Below, piece by piece: positions 13,338 through 23,937 of a DNA stretch of 64,000 nt. Each line of letters starts with the position of its first letter. Within the stretch, counting starts at the first letter, position 1. A model generated the notes under the pieces. The model was not told the DNA's origin, made no database searches, and worked only from the letters and a program-made list of their open reading frames with translations. A program made the position numbers and the translations under genes. Source of the DNA: Gerris lacustris (taxonomy: Eukaryota > Arthropoda > Insecta > Hemiptera > Gerridae); assembly GCA_951217055.1 (NCBI GenBank), contig OX578277.1:8614329-8678328 (forward strand). The letters are read 5' to 3'.

Positions 13338-14119
13338 CTTTTCGGTTTTAGTCCCGATCAACTGCCATGGTTATTACAGGACGGGGGTTATCCGGCCACT
13401 TTACTCATCTAATCGATGAGATCATTAGTGTGAAACATGTCTTACCCCGCTGGGATTCGAACTCACAGCCGGGGTTTAGACCTTGGTTTCAGAGTCGAGT
13501 GCGCTAACCCCTCGGCTACACCGGCCCCCTTAAGTTAAGAGCTGTTCTGTCACCAGTCCGAATATCAAATGAATTAAAATAAAATTACAATCTATTACGC
13601 AGGTGGCAGGTATAGCAGGGACTTCCTGAGAAACAGGCTGAGTTCCGATATGAAATTCGAGGAGCGATAATCATTTCACAAAAAGTTGAGACATTAGACA
13701 TTGTTGGCTTGGCAAAATTTCATGGAACTAGGTTGAGCCGCCGCTACACGTTTCTTAAAACCCTTCCCCATCTCAGTCACATATAATTGTACTTCCTGGA
13801 TTGTACTTCCTTTATATCTTCCGCCCTACATTTCTATGGAACCGAAACAGATTTATCGATGTTCTTACTTATTCTTAAATCTGTTGGTTTTTAACAAAAT
13901 ACCGGGTATTCCTCGTGTCAGCCTGTTTGAATATACACCTATAAACTATACTAGGAACAATTTTATACATTTTAATAGACAGTAACAGCAGAAACTCCAA
14001 TTATCTTAAAAATTAATAAATCTTAACAGGCCTTGGTTCCAATTTGTACATAGTTTTTGGCCCGTCCGGATTATACGGATGACCGGACTAGTGGGGTCCG
14101 GATAAACGAGACTCTACTG
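13101..14119. mobile_element. pogo/Tigger-like non-autonomous element
   Basis: The left end 'cagtagagtctcgctaatcc' and right end 'aaacgagactctactg' are inverted, and each is flanked by TA (13099-13100 and 14120-14121), the target duplication of Tc1/mariner/pogo elements. A further phrase 'gtccggatta' is repeated in inverted form near both ends. No transposase with a DDE core is seen, so it is non-autonomous. A SINE has inserted at 13302-13529. Confidence 0.85.
13302..13529 (-). repeat. tRNA-derived SINE (family 1), full-length copy
   Basis: Read on the minus strand it starts 'ggggccggtgtagccgag', where 'tagccgaggggttagcgc' fits a tRNA A box. It then has 'gagttcgaatccc', a near-consensus B box. 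A 36-base T run at 13302-13337 is the poly-A tail on the SINE strand. It lies inside the pogo-like element at 13101-14119, so it is younger than that insertion. Truncated relatives are at 1084-1390 and 33120-33205. Confidence 0.85.
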
Positions 14120-14121
14120 TA

Positions 14122-14483
14122 CTTACAAACATTGTAAGCTTGATGTCAAAGCAACTCCTCTACATCCTACCTCAAAGTATTCATCATTCCTCTTGATATC
14201 ATTTTGGCTTCTTCTAGATACGTCCACTAGGTTTAGGCAGTTGATGCTCTGGCTCTGAAGTTGTTACTCCATAAATTATTTTCCCTTTCCCTTCCTGTTG
14301 CAGGGTAGCTGAGGGGGCTGCTTCTATAACAGCTTCCCTTTAAGATTTTCACAAGATATGGCCTGGGTCCTTCACATATCACCTCTTACCCTCTTCTGAA
14401 GGTAGCAAAAAATTTGGTTCCATAAGGTTTACTTACAGGATTTTTGCTTCCAAGCTTACCGAAGGTAATGAAAGCATATAATT
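14122..14483. other. Intergenic sequence, nothing recognised
   Basis: No coding or repeat feature could be supported. Confidence 0.5.
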
Positions 14484-14597
14484 TTCTCTCTACCACGGGG
14501 CTAGTAAAATGGGCCTAAAAGATGGACTAATTGCTAGATTCGATTAAGTGGTTTGTCCTACCCGTCTAGTACTAGGACCTTACTACTAATAATGGAG
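14484..14597 (+). repeat. 3' fragment of SINE family 2
   Basis: The phrases 'ctctctaccacggggctagt', 'gggcctaaaagatgg' and 'gtcctacccgtctagtacta' match the 3' half of the full-length SINEs at 37370-37666 and in the 52 kb cluster. The tRNA-like head is missing. Confidence 0.75.
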
Positions 14598-14879
14598 AGA
14601 CGTCTTTCTTTAATTTTATTAATCATGTGAAAAATAGTTATATTGATGATTTTTTAATTATGGTTCAAAACACTGCCATTTATAAACAAGATGGTGTAGA
14701 ATATTAAAATTTAATAAGGGATACTCTCTAGTGTTTGCAGAATAATTTGGTGCCTATTTTGTGGTCTACAACATCTCTTGTGTTCTTCATTCCCTTATTT
14801 ATGAAACATATTATACTCCTATATTCATATTAGAATATTATACTCCTTACTTTCTCATATACATAGTATATATTATAAA

Positions 14880-15120
14880 CTGAAAGTATTGTGATGGCGC
14901 AAAAATTTGATTTAGCATTTTTGTTGGATCCTCTGAATGCAAAAACTTATTTTTAAAAAATCTTTTGTCTATGAAAACACTTAGAGCCTAACTACCCAGA
15001 CTGATTTGAATTGAATTTGACTAACATTTTCAGAAAAAAATATACATACCCAGAGGCAAAATCAAGAAATAACTTTTAACTCTTAATTTAGGGTGGGGTG
15101 GGGGGGGCCTGAAACACAAG
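14880..15120. repeat. Dispersed repeat fragment shared with 36000-36480
   Basis: Phrases around 'agtattgtgatggcgcaaaa' and 'cttagagcctaact' match 36010-36200. Neither copy codes for protein. Confidence 0.6.
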
Positions 15121-15840
15121 AAAACGATGAAAGAGATGTGTGAGGCTCTCACGCATTAGAAGTGAAACCCTGGTTCAATTCCCCTGGGGGTCACAATGTT
15201 TTTATCGGAAATAAAGACAAGATGAATTACATTTTTTTTTCATGAAATTTTCATCACCTCATCATAAGGTATGACCATGAATTATTTCAAAATTTTAGGG
15301 TCAGGAGGGAAATTTTTTTGGGGTATATTTTGACTTATGAAACCAATAAATAATGCAACATTTAAAAAGCATATACAATATATTATTTGTATCCAACTCT
15401 AATGCAGCCATCATTTTAATACCCCACTCAAAATTTAAAAGAAATAGAATTTTGCGAGCACAAAATTGGCAATTTTTAATAATTGGGAATGCCCTCCTGG
15501 AAGTTTCATCGTCCCACAATAAGGTATTAGCATTAATTATTTCAAAATTTTAGGACCAGCTGTTATATAGTTGTTAGGAGGGGGGGGGGTATCTTTTTAT
15601 AAAAAATATCTTTATTTATAAAAGCAATAAAGAATGCAAAATTTAATTAATACATATTATATTACAAATTAATTTGTATATGTTTTCCTGTGGTTGGGTC
15701 AAAAAGTTTCACCAGTGTTCCAAATTTCAGCACTTAAGCTTAAACGGTTCGGGCCCTACGAACCAAATGACACACAGACGGACACATCACCCTCGGCATA
15801 AGGGTTTTGAGAAGTACATATCTACAAAACCCTTAAAACA
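15121..15840 (-). mobile_element. TIR element R2, reverse copy
   Basis: Reverse-orientation relative of 25437-26410. Shared blocks include 'aaacccttatgccgagggtg', the 'gtggggtatcaaatgaaag' block (here reversed near 15415-15440) and the end 'tctacaaaaccctt'. The left side carries a B-box-like 'ggttcaattcccctgg', suggesting that a tRNA-type sequence was absorbed, and a 'gtgaggctctcacgcattag' block also found at the end of the MITE at 43133-43460. No transposase is seen. Confidence 0.7.
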
Positions 15841-15927
15841 TAAATACAGCAATTATATATATTATATTATTATAATGTATATAATATTACACTTATATAA
15901 CAATTCTGTGTATTGAAAATCATCTAT

Positions 15928-15998
15928 CTCCATGGTACAATGGTTAGCACTTATGCCTGCTGAATCAGAGGTCGGTGGATCAAGACTCGTCTAGGTAA
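15928..15998 (+). repeat. tRNA-Gln-like Pol III head (pseudo-tRNA/SINE)
   Basis: The stretch 'ggtacaatggttagcac' closely resembles the D-arm/A-box region of eukaryotic tRNA-Gln, followed by 'ctgaatcagaggtcgg' in the anticodon/variable position and 'ggatcaagactcg' at the T-arm/B-box position. The acceptor ends do not pair well and the B box has mismatches, so I do not call a functional tRNA. Confidence 0.6.
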
Positions 15999-16083
15999 AA
16001 GATTTTTTACAGGTAAATCAACTGCCGACTTAAGCCGGCAGTTGATTTACCTAAAAAAAAATCTTTTACCTAGACGAGTCTTG
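15981..16083. repeat. Long near-perfect hairpin joined to the tRNA-like head
   Basis: Left arm 15981-16027 starts 'caagactcgtctaggtaaaa' and ends 'caactgccg'; right arm 16036-16083 is its reverse complement with only slight differences around the A/T run. The loop is about 8 bases. The left arm begins inside the T-arm/B-box part of the tRNA-like head, so both would be in one Pol III-type transcript if the head is active. Confidence 0.85.
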
Positions 16084-17296
16084 AAACACAAACTTTGTTA
16101 CATGCAATTTCATTTCATCCAAGCCAATTTATTCTACCGCACTTAAAGAAGTTTTACTTAAATAAATTCTCAATAAACAAATTAAATTTCACAAATTCTC
16201 AAATACAGTCCGTTTCAGTACGACTTTAACAATAAAACTTATTTTCCTGGAAAACTCCAGTTTCCAAGTTATTGATGGCAGGCCCTGAATCTAGAGTACA
16301 CGTATTGGCAGAGCATTTTTATGGAGGCCCCTGATATTTTGGGGCTCCGAGGACAAAAAAATGGTCGGGAATTTTCGGGAGTTCCAAATTTATTGTTACC
16401 CCTCTGAAACTGGCACCCTGGGCACATGCCCACTCTGCCCTTATGGTGGATCAGAGCCTGATCGATGGAAATAAATCGAATTTAGCTGAAAATTGAAACA
16501 AAGTTGTAAACACCTTTTGAACATTTTATAATTATGTTTAATAATGAATTAAATTAGATATTATGGTAATTAAATTCAGCCTGACTATGTATATGAGGAA
16601 GTATTTTTTCAAGTTATCCGACCAATTTTTGTTTTTAAGTCGTTCAATTTAGTCGTTTCATTTTACTATAATATGGCAACTATTAAGAGATTTTTTTGGA
16701 TTTAAATTATTTCTTTTTTTTATTGTTTTATTTTGACCTGCATGAAACGTAATTTTTAAATTTTCATTATTATATTTTATTAATTCTCAATTAAAATTAT
16801 TAATTAAATAATAAATTTATCATTTGTAAAATGAACTTATAACATGTTTATCTTTATTATGTCTTCCCGATTTTATTTAGTTAATTACAAATTATATAAA
16901 ATAAATAAAAATTAATTGGCAACCCAGAGTGAATAAATTTTAGGAGAGCGAGGATCAGACAAATGTAAAAAAACAAAACAAATAAATATTTTCTTTACAA
17001 GATTCGGAAAATACATTTCCTTTAACATACATATGTAGGAATATATATTATTGGTAAAGTCGGTGCTGTTTAACCCAGCATGTTTGGGAACATGTCCGTG
17101 CTAAATTAGCAATTTTACCGGATTATCAAATGGTAACAGGAATACCGAAGATAAATCATTCTAGATAAAAATGCAAACAATTAAAACGCGTATTATATTT
17201 TTCCAAACACATTTAAATTGTTTATTTAAATATTTGACAAAGTATGTATATATTTGTCTTTCAGGCAACTGTACAGGTAAAGGTCAACGAAATTGC
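16084..17296. other. AT-rich intergenic sequence
   Basis: No gene or clear repeat could be supported. Phrases near 16270-16440 (for example 'gcaccctgggcacatgccca') resemble decayed transposon ends but were not resolved. Confidence 0.5.
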
Positions 17297-17940
17297 AGAA
17301 TGTTTGAACCATAGAATGTCGGATTACAGAATGTACCAAACCATAGAATTCTGGATTACAGAATGTGTTGAGCCATAGAATTTTTGATTACAGAATGTGT
17401 TGAACCATAGAATGCCACATTACAGAATGTGTTGAACCATATAATGTCAGATTACAGAATGTGTTGAACCATAGATTGCCAGATTACAGAATGTGTCGAA
17501 CCATATAATGCCAGATTACAGAATGTGTTGAACCATAGAATGTCGGATTTCAGAATGTGTTGAAACATAGAATGTCAAATTACAGAATTTGTTGAACCAT
17601 AGAATGCCAGATTACAGAATGTGTTGAACCATAGAATGTCAAATTACAGAATTTGTTGAACCATAGAATGCCAGATTACAGAATTTGTTGAACCATAGAA
17701 TGCCACATTACAGAATGTGTTGAACCATATAATGTCAGATTTCAGAATGTGTTGAACCATAGAATGCCAGATTACAGAATGTGTTGAACCATAGAATGCC
17801 AGATTACAGAATTTGTTGAACCATAGAATGTCAAATTACAGAATTTGTTGAACCATAGAATTTCGGATTACAGAATGTGCCAAACTATAAAATCCCGGCT
17901 TACAAAATGTGCCGAACCATAGAAAGCTGGATTAAAGAGA
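17297..17940. repeat. About 32-bp minisatellite, roughly 20 units
   Basis: The unit reads about 'gaatgtgttgaaccatagaa' followed by 'tgccagattaca', repeated head to tail with small changes (gtgttg/tttgttg, gccaga/gtcaga). Edge units (17297-17360 and 17870-17940) are more diverged, as expected for a slippage- or recombination-expanded array. No open reading frame spans it. Confidence 0.95.
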
Positions 17941-17999
17941 GTCTACTGCACACATTTACCAACATATATTCCTACATATGTATGTACCTATATTATTCA

Positions 18000-18130
18000 A
18001 CTGAATTCTGTTCTAGAAGGTCGGGCCAACTAGGCAAATAAAAATGCCACTGGCCCCACCCCTCCCACAGGCCTTATTTTTGGCTTTTTTTTTGTATTTG
18101 TGGCTTTATTTTTTTCCCCATATAAGTTAA
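18000..18130. repeat. MITE fragment related to 31751-31942
   Basis: Shares 'ctagaaggtcgggccaacta' and 'caggcc' with the MITE at 31751-31942 and partly with 25147-25365. Both ends are missing. Confidence 0.65.
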
Positions 18131-18144
18131 TACTAATTGTAAAA

Positions 18145-18570
18145 AGAGTATGGCACTTCTTTAGACTGTTACTCCCCTTATACAAAAACAGAGGGGAGTA
18201 ACAATCTAAAGAAGGTCTACAAAATGTTCTTCTTTAGACTGTTACTCCCCTTATACATAAACAGAGGGGAGTAACAGTCTAATGAAGGTCTACAAAATGT
18301 TCTTCTTTAGACTGTTACTCCCCTTATACATAAACAGAGGGGTGTAACAGTCTAATGAAGGTCTACAAAATGTTCTTCTTTAGACTGTTACTCCCCTTAT
18401 ACATAAACAGAGGGGTGTAACAGTCTAATGAAGGTCTACAAAATGGTCTTCTTTAGACTGTTACTCCCCTTATAAAAACAGAAGTGTGCTATTCCTTTGT
18501 CCCAAAGTATATTGGACTAAACATCCCTTTGTCTTATTAGTTATTGTTTTAAAGTCATTCATATTCTAAA
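18145..18570. repeat. Tandem array of about 76-bp hairpin units
   Basis: Five successive units each hold 'cttctttagactgttactcc' then 'ggggagtaacaatctaaag' or a close variant, joined by 'gtctacaaaatgtt'. It is the same TIR family as 2225-2800 and 35053-35196. The right flank (18485-18570) matches the interior of the single-copy MITE, including 'ttggactaaacatcccttt'. Each unit can fold into a hairpin. Confidence 0.88.
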
Positions 18571-19036
18571 AAAAAATATGCATGTATTTGTTTGTGCATT
18601 AGAAATAAAATTATTCAACTGTTGTGTTTATAATACTGTTTAATAATACATATTGTCATTATGTTTCATATAGTTTTTTTAATTTTGATTAATTCCTAGC
18701 TAGCCTAAAATTTGTTGTAGCAAATTAATTGTTGAATACATTCTAATACTAAACTTTTACTGTTGTTATTTAAAATAGAATTTAAAAAAAATATAAAATT
18801 ATAATTTAAATTCCGTAGCTCAAATTTGTCGACATAATTTAAACAAACAAACAAAAAAAAAAAAACAGATTAACAAACAAATTAATTTACATAACATGAA
18901 TTATAATAAATATAAATACTATTTAATGTTATAAAAAATTAATATATAATTTAAATATAAAAACCAAATTTATAGTTAATTAAAATGTTTTCTTTGACTT
19001 TTGCTGGTTGAAAGTCAATGTTTTAAGGACCCTTGT

Positions 19037-19041
<5 letters not shown>
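18571..19041. other. AT-rich intergenic sequence
   Basis: No gene seen. The phrase 'tttgtttgtgcattagaaataaaattatt' (about 18588 on) recurs near 19485 in diverged form, so part of this is dispersed repeat. Confidence 0.5.

Positions 19042-19123
<82 letters not shown>
19042..19123. repeat. (AT)n microsatellite
   Basis: About 80 bases of TA repeats with slight irregularity at the left edge. Confidence 0.96.
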
Positions 19124-19125
<2 letters not shown>

Positions 19126-19873
19126 ACTATATATTATACAATAAATACTAATATTAGTGATCTATTTACCTGTTATTTCATAGTATAGCTCATATTTTGT
19201 TTATTATGATAAAATCAGCGTTTTTAAGTTATTTCTATTATAAAAAATGACGAAAACACCTTTTTAGTTGACTTAGTGTAAAAAAGAGGCGACTTATTCC
19301 ATATTTCTTTAAAGAGACGTTTCGACCCTTCCTAAGGTCATCTTCAGTCTTAATGTCCATCCACCATAATTTAATAAGTTATTTTTATTATATAATACAA
19401 AAGTCAGTGGGAAGAGGAGGGGATGAATTTGTAAATTGCTGATCTGAATTTGTAAGTAGAGGTTTGTCAGTGTGAATATGTATGTGTTTGTGCATTATAA
19501 ATAAAATTATTAAACTGTTGTGTTTATAATAATAATGTCATTATGTTTCATGTATTTTTTTTTAATTAACCAGGACTTTGTTCTATTGTAGCTACTTTAC
19601 CAAAATACTTTTGTAATTTTTTTTTTACAATTTAATTAATGTCAATTAATTCATTTTGGAGGTGTCGAATGTACCTTTTTTTTAATGTTTCTTAATGTTT
19701 GAGTACAGTTTGAATCCAAGATAGCTTTTACACTGAAAGACTGGTGACCACTAAGGAAGCATAAGTTTTTGTCTCCTAAGCTACTTTCTGTTATCTGTCT
19801 TTTTGGTGTGAAAGTTGCCTGTAACTAATAATTAATATTGGAAAATTTTAATATCCAGTGGTTTTATAAAGGG
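19124..19873. other. Intergenic sequence with repeat traces
   Basis: No gene. The segment 19715-19830 resembles the ends of the MITE at 35499-35655 ('gtgtgaaagttgcc'). Confidence 0.5.
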
Positions 19874-20059
19874 TAAGGCCCAATTCACACACGAGTGGCG
19901 TATGGCACTGAAGTGGCAATGGCGTGGCGCTGGTTTGTGCCACCTCTATGTTAACTTATGGCCTAATGTACACTGGCGTGGCAGAGGGGGTCCACCATGA
20001 CCGATCCTCGCCAGTCCCACGCCAGTGCCATACACCACTCGTGTGTGAATTGGGCCTTA
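19874..20059. mobile_element. 186-bp MITE with 37-bp TIRs
   Basis: Left end 'taaggcccaattcacacacg' continues through 'agtggcgtatggcactg'. The right end (to 20059) is its reverse complement with one or two changes. The interior repeats short 'gtggc' phrases and has no coding capacity. The 60-codon frame starting at 19997 is a shadow of this element and its flank. Confidence 0.92.
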
Positions 20060-20430
20060 GAGGTAATAAGAAGAGGTTTTAGGGATTCTCAGAGGTTTCT
20101 CAATATTTTAGACCTACTTGACTTAAGTCCTGTAAATTCCTTAGGTGAAAAATTTGGTCGCAAGAAGATTCCTTTATAACTCCCTATCCTGGACAACCTT
20201 CTTGATCTAGTTCTAAGTCCTTTTCTAGGTTTCCCTAGCCCTCCCAGGTTTACAAGATTAAAGGACCTGTTTTGATCGATAGCTTTCTTCTTTCCTTGGA
20301 GTGTTGCCTATCCAACGCTACTTCTCCTTTATTTCCAGGTTGACAGGTTGCTGACTGATAATCCTCCATAGCTATTGGTTGGATAGCCTCTCTGGCCACC
20401 ATATCCTGAGGATATTCTAAAGGCAACAAT
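20060..20430. other. Intergenic sequence, nothing recognised
   Basis: No supported feature between the MITE and the reverse-transcriptase relic. Confidence 0.45.
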
Positions 20431-21930
20431 TCATGAAGATCTCCCCCCCATTATCTTCCAGTGCTCGCAGCTGTATAACAGGAATGTTTTTATATTGGAA
20501 ATGAAACTTTTTAGTTTGGTTGTATTCCATATTTCGGAAGAGTGCCGTATAGCTGGAATATTGCTGCTGAGCTTTGCTTGATCCTCAGCACCACCTCCCT
20601 TGGCAACCAAACTCCACAAGTAGACAAGTAGACAAGAAGCAAGAGACAGAGGTCGTCAGCAAATTCCAAGTCTTTTATCCACTGTCCCCAAGTCTCCATT
20701 GCAGCTTCTAAAGCTGCAATAGAGGCCCAGTTGTGTGAACCACTCTAAAACTATTGTATACATGTCCGGCACTACTACCTATTACTGGCTTCGTCCTCCT
20801 GCTCAATATTCCTCCATTCATTTCTATCAGCTGCCGTTGCTCTCCATTCTCTGATGTCCATTGCTAGGTCTTGTTCCACATTGTCCATCCATCTAGACCG
20901 TGGTTTCCCCAACCTTCTTTGTTTGAACAATCTACATTTCCACATGTGTTTGGGGATCCCCATTGCAGGCATTCTCTGTAGATGGCCTAACCATCTTATT
21001 CTCTGAGATTGTATATATCGTAGTATGTCCCGTCTGTTTATAAATTGTTCAATTTCTTGGTTTTGACATATTCTCCAGCGTCCATCTTCTGGCACTTCTT
21101 AATCGTTCTTTTAAAACATCTGAAGTTGCTCAACCCCTGTTGTTAGAGTCCATGTTTTGCTGCTTTAGGTTACTAATGGCCTTACATGTGTTTTGTGTAT
21201 TACTAGTTTTGTACTTTTCTCTATTAAGCGGCTTCTAAAAAGCTTTATACTTGCATAATATGCTTGAATTCTTTCGTCGATGCAAGCTTTCAATCTAAAA
21301 CCAATAGGAAAATAAAAATAATTATAGAGAATGCACCCCTGTCTTACCCCGCAGCCGATGCTGAAGGGGGCTTACCTCTTACCTCAGTGCACCACCTTGT
21401 TACTACACCCATCATACATACTTTTAACAATGTTGAATACCTTCCTAGGGATGCCGCAGGTCTTCATGGCTTCCCAAATTTTATCCCTGTTAACACTGTC
21501 AAATGCCTTCACAAAATCCATGGAAAGCATGGACAATAGGTGGCTCAATACTTGGACAGCTGTAACCAACTATAATTTCGGAGGGTGTTAATCTGTTTGA
21601 GACAGGAACTTCCAGCTCTAAAGCCACACAGTTCCTTCCTCAATTTTTCTTTTCATCTGATTCAGGAAGTCCTTTGAATGGACTTTGCTGGGGATTGATA
21701 ACAACATTATGCCTCTCCAACTGTTGCAGTCTGTCAAATTCCCTTTTTTATAGGTACATTCAATAAGAGGTCACTCCTCCAGTCCTTAAGTATGTATTCC
21801 TTCTCCCAGATGTCCGTAATAAGTGGGAGAAGGACCTGCACAGAGGCCTCTGGGTCTACTTGAAGTAATTCTGTTTGAATCATGTCTTCCTCTGGCCTCA
21901 CTGCTCTTTTAATATCTTCTAGTTTGTAGC
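20431..21930 (-). pseudogene. Scrambled LINE reverse-transcriptase relic
   Basis: Read on the minus strand from 21930 down, conceptual pieces in several frames match a LINE endonuclease/reverse transcriptase of the RTE/CR1-like sort. There is a segment with 'DIWEKEYILKDWRSD' and 'SWRGIMLLSIPSK' (about 21850-21680). Next comes 'MDFVKAFDSVNRDKIW' (RT motif A, near 21500), a 'VDERIQAYYASIKLF'-like segment, and the C-terminal 'RIRWLGHLQRMP' and 'RWMDNVEQDLA' block (20775-21095). Beyond that lies the 'LEFADDLCLL' catalytic motif (about 20660) with 'FLLYSCEHWK' (about 20470). The catalytic ADD motif comes after the C-terminal block, the wrong order for one element, so at least two fragments are joined. 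Stops and frameshifts make it non-functional. Confidence 0.85.
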
Positions 21931-22431
21931 CTAGTGAGTAATGTTAACTGTGAGTAAGAACAGTTGGAATATAAAATTAAGACTAAAATAGCTAAATTTG
22001 CGTATCAAACAGTTTTATAAAGGGTTAGAGAAGCTCAGAGGTTTTCTTATCTATTTCTCAATCTTTAAGAACAGTTGGAATATAAAACTAAAATGTAAAA
22101 TAGTCAAATATGCGCATACCCAATGTTTTTATAGAGGATTAAGCCTTGGGTACAATACAACGACGGCAGAGTGTCAGAAAATTAATGGTCCAGAGTGAGT
22201 GGTAAGGGGCAAGAGGCAACTTGTTTCCCCCACACACTCCCCCTAGGTTGTATCCTACTTCCATTTTACTCAATGTAAGCACAAACGTAAGCAGTGCCAC
22301 TCTGTCGCTCGTCACTCATATCGTACCCAAGGCTTGAGTAGTGGTAAGTTAAGGTTTTAGAGCTGGTCACAGGTTTATATAAGTTTTCTCAATGTTCAAT
22401 GTTTAAGAGCAATTAAAATATAACACTAATA
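21931..22431. repeat. Locally duplicated sequence
   Basis: Phrases such as 'agaacagttggaatataaaa' and 'ggttttcttatctatttctc' recur two or three times between 21945 and 22430, and a related block follows at 22659-22705. Short open frames here are not supported as genes. Confidence 0.55.
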
Positions 22432-22657
22432 CAGTAGAACCTCGATAAGAAGAGTCTCAAGGGGATTAGGGAAACAGTCTTGTTATCGAGGTGCTCTTTT
22501 TGTTGAGGGTTGTGTTATCAAGGTTATTTTGGCTATCAGTCGTGTTATAGAGGTTAATTTAACATTATGTGTTATGACAATCTCAAGGGGATTTGAAAAT
22601 TGCACTTGTAATTGAGGTTGTCGTATTATTGAGGGTCGTGTAAGCGAGTTTCTACTG
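22432..22657. mobile_element. 226-bp pogo/mariner-type MITE
   Basis: Ends 'cagtagaacctcg' and 'cgagtttctactg' are inverted and flanked by TA on both sides (22430-22431 and 22658-22659). The interior repeats 'gttat.gaggtt'-like phrases without coding capacity. It is inserted in a duplicated segment, so the phrase 'aagttttctcaatg' lies on both sides. Confidence 0.85.
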
Positions 22658-22659
22658 TA

Positions 22660-23036
22660 TAAGTTTTCTCAATGTTTAAGCTCAATTAAAATATAACACT
22701 AATACTATTTTTTAACCTACTTTTTAAATAACTAGAAAGTTGAAACTTTAACAGTTTGTGTATTTCCTATGAAAAAACAAGTTGCGAAGACAAAAATCTA
22801 CATAAAAAAGTATGAGTGTTAATTTAAAAAAAAAAATCATCAATAACTGTAATCCTCATGAAAGCTTTCACAGTTATTTTTTAATTTTTATTTTGAAAGA
22901 TATATGTGTGTATATTCCTTTATTAATTTAAACTAAAATGTGTCAAAACGAAAAATAAATGTATTCTTTTTTTTAAATAAATAAATATAGTACTAGTTAA
23001 AAAATAAAAATAATTAAGGCTTTCTTTATAATACTA
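22660..23036. other. AT-rich intergenic sequence
   Basis: Apart from the duplicated phrase at its left edge, nothing could be supported. Confidence 0.5.
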
Positions 23037-23216
23037 CGTATTGCTTCGAATATAAGACGCCCCCAAATATAAGACGCATCCCGATTTTCGAACCAAAAAT
23101 CTTGGAAAAAAATTAATGCATCATATATAAACGCTCCTCGAATATAAGACGACTATAAGGACGACTATAAGACGAATATAAGGAAAAAAAGTGCGTCTTA
23201 TATGCGAAGCAATACG
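23037..23216. mobile_element. 180-bp MITE with internal repeats
   Basis: Left end 'cgtattgcttcgaatataag' and right end 'cttatatgcgaagcaatacg' are inverted. The phrase 'aatataagacg' recurs several times inside in both orientations. No coding capacity. Confidence 0.85.
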
Positions 23217-23669
23217 GTAGTACTCATTTATATGTAAACTTGTAAAAGAAAGAAAATCTCATTTATGAAGTTAATGTTAAGCAATTAAATTGTTTTACTT
23301 CCTCAAATATTTAATTTATTTATTTGTATAATTTTAGTATTTGTTTATTTAATTATTTCCATTTTTTTTTTTGTTTTTTATTCCTCAATATTATTATTTA
23401 TTTAGAAAACTTAAGAACTATGTTAATTACCTTTAAGTATGATTTCTTGTTATTTTTAAATTGTCTGCCTGTTAACTCCCCCCCCCCCCCATATTTGAAT
23501 TATGGTAGTTTTTAAAACTTTGTTTATTTTTCTCATTTTCTCTTTTTTTTTCTTTCCGAAAGCTTTAATGTTTCTAATTCTTCTTATTTAATTCTTATTT
23601 GGTTGTGGTCCCTTATTATTGATAACTTATGGCCGGGCTTACATTAAGGCACAGGTTAGTGCAGTTTTT
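23217..23669. other. AT-rich intergenic sequence with a poly-C run
   Basis: No gene supported. A C run at 23480-23490 and T-rich tracts explain the short 23324-23515 frame. Confidence 0.5.
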
Positions 23670-23790
23670 TTAACCCTCGGGTGTGCGCGGTCTGATACAG
23701 ACACGAGGAGGGGCGGACCCCTGATAGGACTTAATCTGTTTTATATGCCCACACAACAGGTAAAATAAATATAAACTTGTAATCATTTTG

Positions 23791-23937
23791 GTAAAATAGT
23801 ACATTACGCGTCGAGTGCGGAAAGTAGCATTTTGCATGCGAGTGTGGAGTTTGCACCCGAGCGACAGCGAGGGTAGTAAAACCACACGAGCAATGCAAAA
23901 TACCGTTTTCGCACGAGTTGCCTACCGTACTTTATCA
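23791..23937. repeat. Long imperfect hairpin with CCC-GA-GC tip
   Basis: Arms starting near 'gtcgagtgcgg' and ending near 'cgcacgag' pair with interruptions over about 60 bases. The tip at about 23856-23873 reads CCCGAGCGACAGCGAGGG: stem CCC/GGG, opposed GA steps, GC/GC, then a 4-base loop. It lies inside the piggyBac-like element. Confidence 0.7.

Noticed and set aside
15928..15998. Functional tRNA-Gln gene
   Set aside because: The acceptor ends do not pair and the B box is degenerate; better explained as a pseudo-tRNA or SINE head.
17297..17940. CRISPR-like array
   Set aside because: Units are contiguous and similar throughout, with no unique spacers, and the genome is eukaryotic.
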